Positions 44,245-54,286 of a DNA stretch of 64,000 nt are shown piece after piece. The translations under genes were made by a program, and so were the position numbers. The stretch is from Fibrobacterota bacterium (GTDB lineage: Bacteria; Fibrobacterota; Chitinivibrionia; Chitinivibrionales; Chitinispirillaceae). How positions within the stretch are numbered: the first letter of the stretch is position 1; the number at the start of each line of letters is the position of its first letter. The stretch spans positions 1-64,000 of the forward strand of contig JAEWVR010000005.1 of the NCBI GenBank assembly GCA_023459055.1. The letters run 5' to 3'. Below the pieces are notes generated by a model that saw nothing but the letters and a program-made list of their open reading frames with translations, was not told the DNA's origin and did no database searches.

Positions 44245-44992
44245 ATTTCCGGCTGATTTCAGCCGCGATATCCTTCATTATTGAAATACCATCTTCTTTC
44301 TGAAGGACATTACCGGTAACAATTATATCTGCACCTGCGTCAAGTTTTTCTTTTGCGGTTAATGCGTCACGGATTCCCCCTCCGACAATTATCGGAATAT
44401 CAACCCACTTACGTACCGCAGCAATAAGCTCCGGTGGAACAGACAACTGCGCTCCGCTTCCTGCCTCAAGATACACAAGCCCCATTCCCATATATTGTGC
44501 AGCCAGTGCATGCGCTGCAGCAAGTTCCGGTTTACTTCTTGGTAACGGACGTGTATTACTCATAAACTCAACTGAACTTACAGCACCTGATTCAATAAGC
44601 ATATATGCTGTTGGAATAGGCTCCAGTCCGGTCTGTTTAATTATTGGTGCAGCTTTGACATGCTCACCAATAAGGTTTGATGGATTTCGTCCACTGACAA
44701 GGGATAAATACAAAAGTGCGTCAGCATGAGCAGATAATTGTGTCGCATCACCGGGAAATATCATCACTGGTATCGTACATGCTTTTTTCAGAGTCTGTAT
44801 AAATTTATCAAAATGATTGGAATAGAGCAGCGATCCTCCAACAAGAATCGCATCAGCTCCGCACTTTTGCGACTCTTTCGCAATCATAGCTGCATCACGT
44901 AAACTAAAGTCATCCGGATCAAGAAGCACCCAGTAAAGTTTTTTACCCTTTGTGACAGCCTTTTTTATCTGTTCAAGCATTGTGGCACTCAT
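44234..44992 (-). CDS. Geranylgeranylglyceryl phosphate synthase-like (group II)
   Basis: A 252-aa TIM-barrel prenyltransferase of the GGGPS/PcrB family. Characteristic segments are LYWVLLDPDDFSL (about 19-31), MIFPGDATQLSAHADALLYL with the G-x-x-S/N-x-x-x-L-I pattern, and the phosphate-binding VYLEAGSGA, IIVGGGIRDA and ITVTGN-like end. Group II members, common in FCB bacteria, join geranylgeranyl or longer polyprenyl diphosphate to sn-glycerol-1-phosphate, the first committed step of archaeal-type ether lipids; PcrB proteins of Firmicutes use heptaprenyl groups. It overlaps alaS by 4 nt, so the two are co-transcribed. No glycerol-1-phosphate dehydrogenase is in the window. Confidence 0.85.
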   Translation of the reverse strand: MSATMLEQIKKAVTKGKKLYWVLLDPDDFSLRDAAMIAKESQKCGADAILVGGSLLYSNHFDKFIQTLKKACTIPVMIFPGDATQLSAHADALLYLSLVSGRNPSNLIGEHVKAAPIIKQTGLEPIPTAYMLIESGAVSSVEFMSNTRPLPRSKPELAAAHALAAQYMGMGLVYLEAGSGAQLSVPPELIAAVRKWVDIPIIVGGGIRDALTAKEKLDAGADIIVTGNVLQKEDGISIMKDIAAEISRKSKS

Positions 44993-47664
44993 TTTAAAGT
45001 ACCTTCCCTCGCAATAAGAAGTTCGTTTACAGCAGCTAATGCATCAGCCAGCCTGGATATATCTTTACCACCAGCCTGAGCACGTAACGGACTTCCACCG
45101 CCATTACCGCCCGCTTTCTGAGCCGCAGCTTTAACAAGCTCTCCGCAATGTACACCGCACTTTTTTACAGATGCACTTCCGGCACTTGCAGAGAAAAGCA
45201 CCTTATCATCAACAACAGCACCAAGGACAATTACCATATCGTTGATTTGCTTATTCTTAATTTCATCAGTAACTGCATCGGAAAGCTGTGCAAATGTATC
45301 TTTGTCAACTGTTCCGAGATTTTTAACAATCCACGGCATTACAGTGCTTCTGTTTTTCGCTTCTGCAAAGAATGCCCCTATTGTTGATGCGGCCTTTGCA
45401 GATGAGAGCTCTTTTACCTGTGCCTCCAGCGCCTTATTGGAATCTGCCAGAGCCTGTACGCGTTCGACTATCTTGTCTGAAGCGACTTTCAATTGTGATG
45501 CCAGCGTATCAATTGTTTTTTCTTTACTATAAAGAACACTTAATACGCCTTTGCCTGTGACCGCTTCAATACGTCTGACACCTGCGCTTATTGATGTCTC
45601 CACCATGATATGAAATGCGCCAATCTGACCGGTTGCATCAACATGAGTACCGCCACACAATTCCTTGCTGACATCACCCATTGACACTACGCGAACCTTA
45701 TCACCGTACTTTTCACCAAAAAGCGCTGTTGCACCTTCCTTTTTTGCATCATCTACATTCTTTACATCTGTGCAAACCGGAACATTCTCCATGATCCACT
45801 CATTTACCTGCATCTCAACAGCAGCGACCTCTTCTGACGTCAATCCTTTAAAATGTGTAAAGTCAAAACGGAGTCCTGATGGTTCCACTTTTGATCCGGA
45901 CTGCTGGACATGATCTCCAAGCACGTTACGCAACGCGGCCTGCAACAGATGTGTTGCGGAGTGATTACGGCGTGTCGCCATACGTAAATCGGTGTTGATC
46001 TGAGCAGTAAACTCCTGTGATAACTCCTTTTCGGGGATACTCATTGGAATTAATACTTTATGGATAATCAGATCGTTCCACTTAATCGTGTTCAATACGG
46101 TAATATCAACTCCTGATACCGCGGTAAGTTTACCGGTATCACCGGTCTGCCCGCCGGACTCCGCATAAAATGGTGTTTTATCAAGAATGACAAGATACTC
46201 CCGAACGCCATCACCTTCATCAACCATTTTGAATTTGCAAATTTTTACTTTTGCACTGCCACTTGTATACCCGAGAAATTCAGTCCCGCTTGCAGCTTTA
46301 ATTTCAGTCCATCCGTCAGGCGACAAGCCATCATCACCTTTACGGGCTTCACGTGCGCGGGCTTTCTGTTCTTCCATAAATTTTGTATACCCGTCTTCAT
46401 CAACATTGAAACCTTTTTCAAATGCCATAAGACGGGTAAGATCCATCGGAAAACCATACGTATCGTATAATGTAAAAACATCCGCACCGGCAAGAGTTTT
46501 AGTTCCCTTCGATGATGCCGTTTCTATCATTGTGTTAAACTTTTCAATACCTTGTTCAAGCGTTGCACCGAAACGTTCTTCTTCAGATTTTATGACTTCT
46601 TCAACAAAGCTCCGCCGCTGTGTGATTTCCGGAAAGGCTTCACCCATTTCCGAAATGACAACTTCTACAAGTTTGTAAAGGAATGGTTCACGAAAACCCA
46701 GCTCGCGACCAAAACGGAATGCCCTGCGAAGAAGACGTCTCAACACATAGCCACGACCCTCATTTGATGGGAATGCGCCATCTGTAATGGCGAAAACAAG
46801 CGATCGTATGTGGTCTGCGATAACCCGGTAAGGAGTGCCTGCTTCACCTTCATCATATTTTTTATTGGACAGTTTCTCAATCTGTCTGATAATTGACCTG
46901 AACAGATCAATATCGTAATTGGATCCTACTCCCTGAATAACCGACACGATACGTTCAAATCCCATCCCAGTATCTACATGTTTGGCCGGTAGAGGTTTAA
47001 GTGATCCATCTTTTTCACGGTTGTATTGCATAAAGACAAGATTCCAGAGCTCACGATATCTCGCATTTTGTCCATTGACACCTTCAATCGGATCTGCATA
47101 AGTAGCCTTCTGCGTAGACAAATCGCCCATATCATAATGGATTTCGCTGCATGGTCCACAAGGCCCGGTCTCGCCCATCTCCCAGAAATTACTCTTATCT
47201 CCAAAACGCATAATTCTATGGTGTTCAATATCAGTCTCGGTCTGCCAGAACTTCTCTGCCTCATCATCCCCGGTATGTACCGTAACAAACAAGCGTTCCT
47301 TTGGTATTTTCCATACCTGAGTCAACAGTTCCCAGGCCCACTTAATCGCTTCCTTTTTGTAATAATCACCAAAAGACCAGTTACCAAGCATCTCAAAGAA
47401 TGTGTGATGATAATGATCACGCCCGACTTCTTCAAGATCGTTATGCTTACCGCTTACCCGCATACACTTCTGTGAATTTGCTGCGCGCTTCAAACCCTTG
47501 GGATTATCGCCAAGTAATATTGCTTTGAACTGATTCATACCTGCATTTGTAAAGAGCAGCGTCGGATCATCCTGAGGGACAACCGGTGAACTGGCAATAA
47601 AGTTGTGCGCTCTTTCTTCAAAAAACCTGATAAAGTCGTTACGGATTTCTTTTGATGATTTCAT
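44989..47664 (-). CDS. alaS: Alanyl-tRNA synthetase
   Basis: An 891-aa class II synthetase. The catalytic core starts with FIASSPVVPQDDPTLLFTNA (motif 1 region) and GMNQFK, and the editing domain has HSATHLLQAALRNVLG with the zinc-binding HSATH and downstream CGGTHVDATGQIGAF (Cys and His). A coiled-coil C-terminal domain with a DHHA1-like end (GGGSPLRAQAGGK) completes it. Length and order match bacterial AlaRS. It charges tRNA-Ala and edits mischarged Ser/Gly. The GGGP synthase is translated from its 3' end. Confidence 0.98.
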   Translation of the reverse strand: MKSSKEIRNDFIRFFEERAHNFIASSPVVPQDDPTLLFTNAGMNQFKAILLGDNPKGLKRAANSQKCMRVSGKHNDLEEVGRDHYHHTFFEMLGNWSFGDYYKKEAIKWAWELLTQVWKIPKERLFVTVHTGDDEAEKFWQTETDIEHHRIMRFGDKSNFWEMGETGPCGPCSEIHYDMGDLSTQKATYADPIEGVNGQNARYRELWNLVFMQYNREKDGSLKPLPAKHVDTGMGFERIVSVIQGVGSNYDIDLFRSIIRQIEKLSNKKYDEGEAGTPYRVIADHIRSLVFAITDGAFPSNEGRGYVLRRLLRRAFRFGRELGFREPFLYKLVEVVISEMGEAFPEITQRRSFVEEVIKSEEERFGATLEQGIEKFNTMIETASSKGTKTLAGADVFTLYDTYGFPMDLTRLMAFEKGFNVDEDGYTKFMEEQKARAREARKGDDGLSPDGWTEIKAASGTEFLGYTSGSAKVKICKFKMVDEGDGVREYLVILDKTPFYAESGGQTGDTGKLTAVSGVDITVLNTIKWNDLIIHKVLIPMSIPEKELSQEFTAQINTDLRMATRRNHSATHLLQAALRNVLGDHVQQSGSKVEPSGLRFDFTHFKGLTSEEVAAVEMQVNEWIMENVPVCTDVKNVDDAKKEGATALFGEKYGDKVRVVSMGDVSKELCGGTHVDATGQIGAFHIMVETSISAGVRRIEAVTGKGVLSVLYSKEKTIDTLASQLKVASDKIVERVQALADSNKALEAQVKELSSAKAASTIGAFFAEAKNRSTVMPWIVKNLGTVDKDTFAQLSDAVTDEIKNKQINDMVIVLGAVVDDKVLFSASAGSASVKKCGVHCGELVKAAAQKAGGNGGGSPLRAQAGGKDISRLADALAAVNELLIAREGTLK

Positions 47665-47823
47665 AATTCTTTATACTATGTTTAAGTTTACGCAAGGATT
47701 GACTGATTCACAGTAATATGCCATTAAATCAAGCCTTGATGATACTATTTATTTCATTTTTAACAGTCATTTTATTTGGGATACAATTCAATCAGAACCA
47801 TATACCAACATGAAGACCATAAT

Positions 47824-47861
47824 ACTGATTGGCATAACGCATACGCATTCTGCCAATCAGT
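47824..47861 (-). terminator. Hairpin downstream of recA
   Basis: ACTGATTGGCA (47824-47834) pairs with TGCCAATCAGT (47851-47861), an 11-bp perfect stem with a 16-nt loop. It begins 11 nt past the recA stop on the minus strand. No U-tract follows, so it is at best a weak or Rho-assisted terminator. Confidence 0.5.
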
Positions 47862-47872
47862 AACGCTATAAT

Positions 47873-48955
47873 TCATTCCCCTGCTTCAATCGGCACATCA
47901 ATATCAGATTCCGATGAAACAGTTCCCATACGCAGAGCGGCACCCTTTTCCCGGACTTTTTTCTCTATTGCATCAAGTATATCGCGATTTTCATTCAGGA
48001 AATCACGGGCTTTTTCGCGCCCCTGACCGATACGTTCGCCCTGATACGAGAACCAGGCACCGCTTTTATCAACAATTCCCATTTCAACCCCAAGGTCAAG
48101 CACATCGCCTTCAAAAGATATTCCCTTACCGTAAAGTATATCAAACTCAGCCTCACGAAATGGCGGTGCTACTTTATTTTTGACAACTTTCGCACGTGTA
48201 CGGTTACCAGTTACTGTCTCGCCATCTTTGATTGCTGCAGTTCTTCTGATATCAATACGTACTGACGAATAAAACTTTAGTGCATTTCCGCCAGTCGTGG
48301 TTTCAGGATTACCGAACATAACACCGATTTTCATACGTAGCTGATTGATAAAAACCAGACATGTTTTAGATTTTGAAATAACTCCGGTTAATTTACGCAA
48401 TGCTTGAGACATAAGGCGAGCCTGAAGCCCCATATGGCTATCACCCATGTCTCCCTCAATTTCGGCTGCTGGAACAAGTGCAGCAACACTGTCTACGACG
48501 ATAATGTCTATAGTTCCGCTTCGTACAAGTGTATCTGCGATCTCCAGTGCCTGCTCACCAGTATCGGGCTGAGATACCAATAAATTATCTATATCAACGC
48601 CAAGATTCTTCGCATACGCAGCATCAAATGCATACTCTGCATCAATTAATACTGCAATTCCACCCTTTTTCTGAGCGTTTGCTATCGCATGAAGCGCAAG
48701 TGTTGTTTTCCCTGACGACTCCGGACCATAGACCTCAATAATTCTACCTTTAGGAAAACCGCCAACACCAAGCGCCATATCAAGCGATAATGAACCTGTT
48801 GATATTACAGGCACTTCATCTTTCAGGCTTGCAGTACCCAACCGCATGATTGAACCTTTTCCATGCTGTTTTTCAATCTGACTCACTGCCTGTTCTAACG
48901 CAGCATTGCGGTTTTTAGCTTCCTCCTCAACTACTGCGGCACCTTTTTTTGCCAT
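47873..48955 (-). CDS. recA: Recombinase RecA
   Basis: A 360-aa RecA that pairs homologous DNA and activates SOS cleavage. Walker A GPESSGKT lies at residues 77-84; the loops MGDSHMGLQARLMSQALRKL and INQLRMKIGVMFGNPETTTGG are intact, and the C-terminal domain ends acidic (SSESDIDVPIEAGE). AGAGGAG precedes the ATG with an 8-nt spacing. The upstream gap is long (536 bp to glgB) and I could not identify a LexA box by eye, so SOS control is not shown. Confidence 0.98.
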   Translation of the reverse strand: MAKKGAAVVEEEAKNRNAALEQAVSQIEKQHGKGSIMRLGTASLKDEVPVISTGSLSLDMALGVGGFPKGRIIEVYGPESSGKTTLALHAIANAQKKGGIAVLIDAEYAFDAAYAKNLGVDIDNLLVSQPDTGEQALEIADTLVRSGTIDIIVVDSVAALVPAAEIEGDMGDSHMGLQARLMSQALRKLTGVISKSKTCLVFINQLRMKIGVMFGNPETTTGGNALKFYSSVRIDIRRTAAIKDGETVTGNRTRAKVVKNKVAPPFREAEFDILYGKGISFEGDVLDLGVEMGIVDKSGAWFSYQGERIGQGREKARDFLNENRDILDAIEKKVREKGAALRMGTVSSESDIDVPIEAGE

Positions 48956-49491
48956 AATAACATTACTCCTCTTTTTGTGGTGATATATGAATAGCTTTTT
49001 CTTTCAATTTTTTACTCAACGTTTTTGATAAAATACCATCCGGCAAATAGAGCCAGAATTTTTTTTTAACTTATACATTATATATCACACAGAAAATCCT
49101 TACATTCGGATATTTTTTATACTAACAATACTACATCGATCCTGAAAAAGTAATGTCGGTGTGATTGCTTCAATTCACACTGATTTCAGTAACACTGCAT
49201 AGTATTAATTTTTTAACAAATTGATTTTATAATATGATATATCAGTTAACAGGTGAATGGACATTACCGGTAATCTCTTATAAAGCAGCTTAAGACTTCC
49301 CTTTCAAGTTCTTTTCCGGACATCTTTTTAAAACCCTTTTCATACACTTCCCAATGCTATGTTTTCGTCTCAAGCATAGTCGACACTCTGGCGTTTTTGA
49401 ATTACCTGGTAAAACTAACATTGGTATTGGGCATCCGGTGCCACATTGACATTACCATACTTAAAGTACAGTAATGTCAGCAAACACTATT
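48956..49491. other. recA upstream region and glgB downstream region
   Basis: 536 bp, AT-rich, with no supported gene. It must contain the recA promoter. A near-perfect 33-nt palindrome at 49447-49479 lies 13 nt past the glgB stop. T-runs are present at 49059-49069, but no terminator stem sits in front of them. Confidence 0.5.
49447..49479 (-). terminator. Palindrome after glgB
   Basis: TGACATTAC (49447-49455) and GTAATGTCA (49471-49479) enclose a second inverted pair TACTT/AAGTA, making a nearly continuous 33-nt dyad. It begins 13 nt beyond the glgB stop (minus strand) but lacks a U-tract, so it may be a regulatory site as well as a terminator. Confidence 0.5.
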
Positions 49492-51474
49492 CTACTCTTC
49501 ATCAGTCTTTTCTAAATCATCTTTTTTATAATGAAAGACAATCACTCCAAGTGGTGGCAATTTAAGCTGCAAAGAAAACTTTCTCCCGTGATGCTGAACA
49601 TTTTGGGTCATGACACCCCCGGCATTTCCGATACCACTACCGCCATACTCTTTTGCATCACTATTAAAGACCTCTTTATAAAAGCCTTCAATATTAACCC
49701 CTACCTTATATTTCTCCCGTGGCACCGGTGTAAAATTTGCTGCAACCAGAACCATTTCGTCAGGATCTTTACCCTTACGGACAAATGACAAAATACTATT
49801 CTCCCAATCATTACAATCCATCCACTCGAAACCCTTCGGATCGAAGTCCAGTTCGTGAAGTGATGGTATATCGCGATACAGTTTATTGAGATCCGCAACC
49901 ATCAGCTGAACACCACTATGGCGTTCCCACTGAGTCAAGCTCCAGTTAACACTTTTGTCATGATTCCATTCATCCCACTGTGCGATTTCTGAACTCATAA
50001 AAAGCAGTTTTTTGCCTGGATGCATAAACTGATACGATAAAAGTAATCGTAAATTTGCCAGACGCTTCCAGTCATCACCGGGAAACTTATTAACCAGCGA
50101 TTGCTTTCCGTGTACGATTTCATCATGAGACAAAGGAAGCACATAGTTTTCAGTAAATGCATAGAGCATACTGAATGTAAGCTCCCCATGATGATACTTA
50201 CGGTGGATTGGATCTTTGCTCATATATTCGAGCACATCATGCATCCATCCCATATTCCATTTCATACCAAATCCAAGCCCTCCAACATATGTTGGTCTCG
50301 AAACCATCGGCCAGGCAGTTGATTCTTCTGCAATCGTCTGGACATCCGGGAACGCTTTGTAAACCTCCATATTGAACTTTTTCAAAAAGTCAATTGCTTC
50401 AAGATTCTCGCGCCCGCCAAATTTGTTGGGGATCCATTCACCATGACGTCTTGAGTAGTCAAGATACAGCATTGACGCCACAGCATCAACCCGCAGTCCA
50501 TCGATGTGATACTTTTCAAGCCAGAACATCGCACTGCTCATCAGGAATGCCTGAACTTCATTACGGCCGTAGTTAAAAATGTAACTCTTCCAGTCGGGAT
50601 GAAAACCCTTCTTCGGATCTGCATGTTCATACAAACAGGTACCATCAAAATATGCAAGCCCATGCTCATCACCGGGGAAGTGTGATGGCACCCAGTCAAG
50701 TATTACGGCAATGTCATTCTGATGCAGGTAATCGATAAGGTACATGAAATCCTGAGGAGTACCATAGCGGCTTGTTGGCGCAAAATAACCAATTGTCTGA
50801 TACCCCCATGAACCATAAAACGGATGTTCCATAACAGGAAGAAACTCTACGTGAGTGAAACCCATTTTTTGTATATATGCGACAAACTCCGGCGCCATTT
50901 CCCGATATGTCAAAAAACGTTCCTCACCGTTTTCATCAACTTTTTTCATCCACGATCCAATATGCATTTCGTAAATTGATATTGGAGAACTCAGTTCGTT
51001 GACTTTTTTACGTTTCTCCATCCAGACACTATCATTCCATGTGTAATCAATCTCCCAGACGACCGGTGATGTTCGTGGTGGAACTTCCCAGTGCATCGCA
51101 AATGGATCACCCCTGTTTGCTCTGTAACTGTTCACTCTTGAGTCTACATGAAATTTGTACAGTGTTCCTTTTTCAATTCCGGGAATAAATCCTTCCCAGA
51201 TACCTGAATTATCTGTTCTTTCCAAAAGCGGATGACTTTTAGGATTCCAGTTATTAAAATCCCCTACCATTGAAACACTTCTGGCATTTGGTGCCCACAC
51301 AGCAAAATAACAACCGGCTACACCGTTATTCATCATAAGATGCGAACCGAGCTTATCGAAAAGCCGATAGTGATTGCCCTCTTTAAACAGGTATACATCA
51401 AAATCCGAGAATAATGAAACATCATATAATACCTTGTTCTCATTTTTAATTAAAACCTCTGAATCCTGTTTCAT
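49492..51474 (-). CDS. glgB: 1,4-alpha-glucan branching enzyme
   Basis: A 660-aa GH13 branching enzyme that introduces alpha-1,6 branches into glycogen. A CBM48-like N-terminal domain (about 50-140, WAPNARSVSMVGDFNNWN) precedes the catalytic barrel. The catalytic residues sit in YHIDGLRVDAVASML (Asp nucleophile), TIAEESTAWP (Glu acid/base) and LSHDEIVHGK (transition-state Asp). The C-terminal beta domain ends with a charged tail. AAAGGAG gives a strong ribosome-binding site. No other glg gene is in the window. Confidence 0.96.
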   Translation of the reverse strand: MKQDSEVLIKNENKVLYDVSLFSDFDVYLFKEGNHYRLFDKLGSHLMMNNGVAGCYFAVWAPNARSVSMVGDFNNWNPKSHPLLERTDNSGIWEGFIPGIEKGTLYKFHVDSRVNSYRANRGDPFAMHWEVPPRTSPVVWEIDYTWNDSVWMEKRKKVNELSSPISIYEMHIGSWMKKVDENGEERFLTYREMAPEFVAYIQKMGFTHVEFLPVMEHPFYGSWGYQTIGYFAPTSRYGTPQDFMYLIDYLHQNDIAVILDWVPSHFPGDEHGLAYFDGTCLYEHADPKKGFHPDWKSYIFNYGRNEVQAFLMSSAMFWLEKYHIDGLRVDAVASMLYLDYSRRHGEWIPNKFGGRENLEAIDFLKKFNMEVYKAFPDVQTIAEESTAWPMVSRPTYVGGLGFGMKWNMGWMHDVLEYMSKDPIHRKYHHGELTFSMLYAFTENYVLPLSHDEIVHGKQSLVNKFPGDDWKRLANLRLLLSYQFMHPGKKLLFMSSEIAQWDEWNHDKSVNWSLTQWERHSGVQLMVADLNKLYRDIPSLHELDFDPKGFEWMDCNDWENSILSFVRKGKDPDEMVLVAANFTPVPREKYKVGVNIEGFYKEVFNSDAKEYGGSGIGNAGGVMTQNVQHHGRKFSLQLKLPPLGVIVFHYKKDDLEKTDEE

Positions 51475-52033
51475 TACATCTCCTTTCGAGCTCTTGATTA
51501 CTAATGCTAAATGCTTAATTTTAGAGTAGTAACAGAGTCATGTACAATTAAAATTAGTGTGATGTTGTGTTTATAGACATGCATAGAGTTTCATTCTTCA
51601 GGCCACAGACCCATTTAGCAACACCTTCATTGCCGTTCCCCTGGCCACAAGTCTCACTTCATACACGATTTGTGAATTTGTGTACAAAAAAAACTCCCAA
51701 CTCTATCGAAAATGATGGTACTATATTGAATATAGTTTTCCGGGCTCAATTCGTGAACGATTAATTATACTAAAGGGAAAAAAACATGCGAATTTTCACA
51801 AAAGTCAACACATTTTTGTAAAAAACATACAACTGCCATGTTTTTTTGTATATATTATTTTAATCTTCTTAGTGCAGAAATAATTCTTTGTGACAGAAAT
51901 CTAAGGGTGATTCAGATAATCGGGGTATGTAAGCGGATTGGTTGTCTCACAGACGGGTGTGTTTTAATAACAAACTGGTTTCTCGCTGTATGCCCTTTAC
52001 AAATAAGCATGTAACGGTATATATGGAGTTGCA
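51475..52033. other. Long intergenic region with possible leader
   Basis: 559 bp between glgB (-) and an unknown membrane protein (+). It holds an 8+1+8 perfect palindrome ACTATATT-G-AATATAGT at 51720-51736 (candidate operator). It also has an 11-codon frame (51786-51821, MRIFTKVNTFL) preceded by AAAGGG and overlapped at its stop by a 9-bp hairpin AAAAAACAT/ATGTTTTTT with a U-run (51820-51847). This is arranged like a leader peptide plus terminator, but nothing confirms translation. Confidence 0.35.
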
Positions 52034-52801
52034 ATGAAAAAAGCAGTGGTTACATTGTTAGTTTTATCAGCCCTCGGTATCGGTGGATATTTTGGATATA
52101 CTTTTTACCAACTAAAAACATCCCCGCTTGAAAAAGCGCGAAAAGCAGAATTGGATGGCCGGATTCAAAATGCATTTGATCACTACATTGACGCTCTAAG
52201 ATTTATTACTCCCGACTTGCCGCTCCCTGATCTAAACAAATCCAAGGTAGTTGATTCAAAAATCTGGAAATCAGACCTGGCGAGGTATACATCCTGGTTA
52301 CTTGACACATCAAAAAAACCAGCTGCATTTGATTCTATCTATAATAAAATCCTTGGTTACCAGGATAACTATTCGCACTCCGAAAACAAAATAGTCAACC
52401 TGACAGGCACGATTCTCTCAGGAGATGCGTTTGACACAGAATGGAAAGATGCCTTCTACGCACCAACAGCCCCCTGGAACGAATCACACAAGGAGTTATC
52501 ATCCTATGCCTATTCTAAAAAAGGATCATTTTTACGACTCTCCGCAGACAAGGGATTTACCTATAACATCAGTATCATTAATCTGAAAACAGGAATTCAA
52601 ACATCATTTACTGTTTACTCAGAGGGAAAAACCACAAGTCTGGTTTTTCCTGGAAAATATATTGTTATTTGCAGAAGTATTGTTGAGTATTCCAAAGGGC
52701 AGAAATGGGTCTCACCATCAACAATAACCCCGATTACGATCCCTGATTCATCTTCGTTGATAAAGGGAATGCTTATTACAAAAGTTGCCAGGACAAAGTA
52801 A
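52034..52801 (+). CDS. Membrane-anchored protein of unknown function
   Basis: A 255-aa protein; GGAG lies 6-7 nt before the ATG. One N-terminal transmembrane helix (about 4-25, VVTLLVLSALGIGGYFGYTF) anchors a soluble, probably periplasmic domain. Residues 37-60 (RKAELDGRIQNAFDHYIDAL) resemble a single TPR-like helix pair; the C-terminal half is beta-rich (FTYNISIINLKTGIQTSFTV, GKYIVICRSIVEYSKG). No family recognised. It is a lone gene between two long gaps. Confidence 0.6.
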   Translation: MKKAVVTLLVLSALGIGGYFGYTFYQLKTSPLEKARKAELDGRIQNAFDHYIDALRFITPDLPLPDLNKSKVVDSKIWKSDLARYTSWLLDTSKKPAAFDSIYNKILGYQDNYSHSENKIVNLTGTILSGDAFDTEWKDAFYAPTAPWNESHKELSSYAYSKKGSFLRLSADKGFTYNISIINLKTGIQTSFTVYSEGKTTSLVFPGKYIVICRSIVEYSKGQKWVSPSTITPITIPDSSSLIKGMLITKVARTK

Positions 52802-52924
52802 TAACCATCTTAATTATTGATTTGGCCAGCTATTCAACAAAAGCAGGATTCGCAATGCTCTATTGTGCAATCGGGTTAACTACGCGTCATTCAGTTTCAT
52901 CTGCAGGATATTACTTCTTTAGAA

Positions 52925-53575
52925 TTACTGTTTAGATGCGGTTGTGTCTGCTGCTGGTGATGCCGTTGTACCGGAACCTGATGCAGCGCTCCCCAACGTT
53001 GCGTCGGGATTTGATTCCAGCTGCGTTTGGACACAATCGAGGATTTTCTTTGACTGAACGCGAGTGAGTGAGACCTTCGCAGTTCCAATCCATTTAGGTT
53101 TATAGCTCGTTTCAATTCCGTTATCGCCAAGTTCATTTTTAATACATGCAACAATGTATTTGTGTGTGAGTTTTGTCTTTTTTGCATAAGGCAGTAACTT
53201 ATCAGCAGCTCTCTTAAGAGCATCCTCCGTTGCTGCCTTTACCGCTTCATCAAGGTTTTTTTTCGTTACACTGGTAACAATATTTACTGTTGGAAGCTCC
53301 GCAAATGAGCGTTTCTCCTGTGCGCGGGATTTTACAAACTGCCAGGTATTATCATTCTTTAACCACACAATTCGTCCATCAGGAAGATCAATATACATAT
53401 CCTCTTCACTTCCATCAGAAATAGTAACTTTTGCATATCCCCATGAACCATCATCGTGAAGAATTGCCGACCGGCCATCATCAAGTGTCAACTCCATGTC
53501 ACGTGCAAAAAGCTGAGCAGTAATACCAAGAACTATCATACTTACTATCAACGTATTATTCAGACTACGTAACAT
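52925..53575 (-). CDS. Secreted protein with DGR/W repeats (DUF3157-like)
   Basis: A 216-aa exported protein with a signal peptide (LIVSMIVLGITAQLFA, cleavage near FARDM). Two short related units follow: LTLDDGRSAILHDDGSWGYA and IDLPDGRIVWLKNDNTWQFV, a DGR..hL.dDgtW.(y/f) pattern resembling DUF3157-type repeats. A helical region (about 100-180) contains KYIVACIKNELGD, and an Ala/Ser/Thr-rich tail ends the protein. Function unknown; likely periplasmic. A good AAGGAG precedes the ATG. Confidence 0.6.
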   Translation of the reverse strand: MLRSLNNTLIVSMIVLGITAQLFARDMELTLDDGRSAILHDDGSWGYAKVTISDGSEEDMYIDLPDGRIVWLKNDNTWQFVKSRAQEKRSFAELPTVNIVTSVTKKNLDEAVKAATEDALKRAADKLLPYAKKTKLTHKYIVACIKNELGDNGIETSYKPKWIGTAKVSLTRVQSKKILDCVQTQLESNPDATLGSAASGSGTTASPAADTTASKQ

Positions 53576-53789
53576 TTAACAGCTCCTTTTTTAAACTCTA
53601 CAGATAATGATCAACAACATAACCATACACGAATTAATATAAGCATTCCTGCGTGCGAACATTATATTTTTTTAAAGAATTTTAATACTGGATTTCTCCT
53701 GGCTTATATTCTGACCTATGTTTATTAAGCAGTATATTTTCAATACAATACGGATTCCAGATTGACATCATACATGACTGGTTTAGTAA

Positions 53790-54269
53790 ATGAATAACAT
53801 AGTTAAAACAATTGCAGCAGAACTTTCAAAAAACAGTATGACACTTTCTACAGCCGAATCCTGCACTGGTGGACTGATAAGCGGGGTAATCACAAACCTT
53901 GCAGGTTCATCACTGTTTTTTAAAGGTGGCATTACCGCATATTCCAATGAGATTAAAATCAATGTGCTTGGCGTAAACGAAAGAACCATCTGCGAATTTG
54001 GTGCAGTAAGCAGTCAAACTGTTGAAGAAATGGTAAGAGGAGTCTGCGCTCTGCTGAAAACAGATTGTGCGATTTCAGTTTCAGGTATTGCAGGGCCGGG
54101 AGGTGGCACCATTGACAAGCCAGTCGGACTTGTTTACATTGGAATTAAAGTACGTAATACCGTTTCAAGCCACAGACATATCTTCTACGGAAACAGACAC
54201 CAGATCCGGATAGCAACGGTTAAAACATCCCTTTGCTATCTGACATCAGCACTAAAAAATTATTCATGA
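53790..54269 (+). CDS. CinA C-terminal domain protein (NMN deamidase, PncC-like)
   Basis: A 159-aa stand-alone CinA-C domain. Diagnostic motifs are STAESCTGGLISG (about 19-31), GGITAYSNEIKINVLGV, GAVSSQTVEEM, and SVSGIAGPGGGT with KPVGLVYIG. Such proteins hydrolyse nicotinamide mononucleotide to nicotinate mononucleotide and ammonia in pyridine nucleotide salvage. The N-terminal molybdopterin-like domain of full CinA is absent, as in E. coli PncC. It converges with queC, 17 bp apart. Confidence 0.9.
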   Translation: MNNIVKTIAAELSKNSMTLSTAESCTGGLISGVITNLAGSSLFFKGGITAYSNEIKINVLGVNERTICEFGAVSSQTVEEMVRGVCALLKTDCAISVSGIAGPGGGTIDKPVGLVYIGIKVRNTVSSHRHIFYGNRHQIRIATVKTSLCYLTSALKNYS

Positions 54270-54286
54270 CATAGTATTGAAATCAT

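Noticed and set aside
48956..49491. LexA/SOS box upstream of recA
   Set aside because: No recognisable inverted LexA site could be read; the lineage-specific motif is unknown to me.
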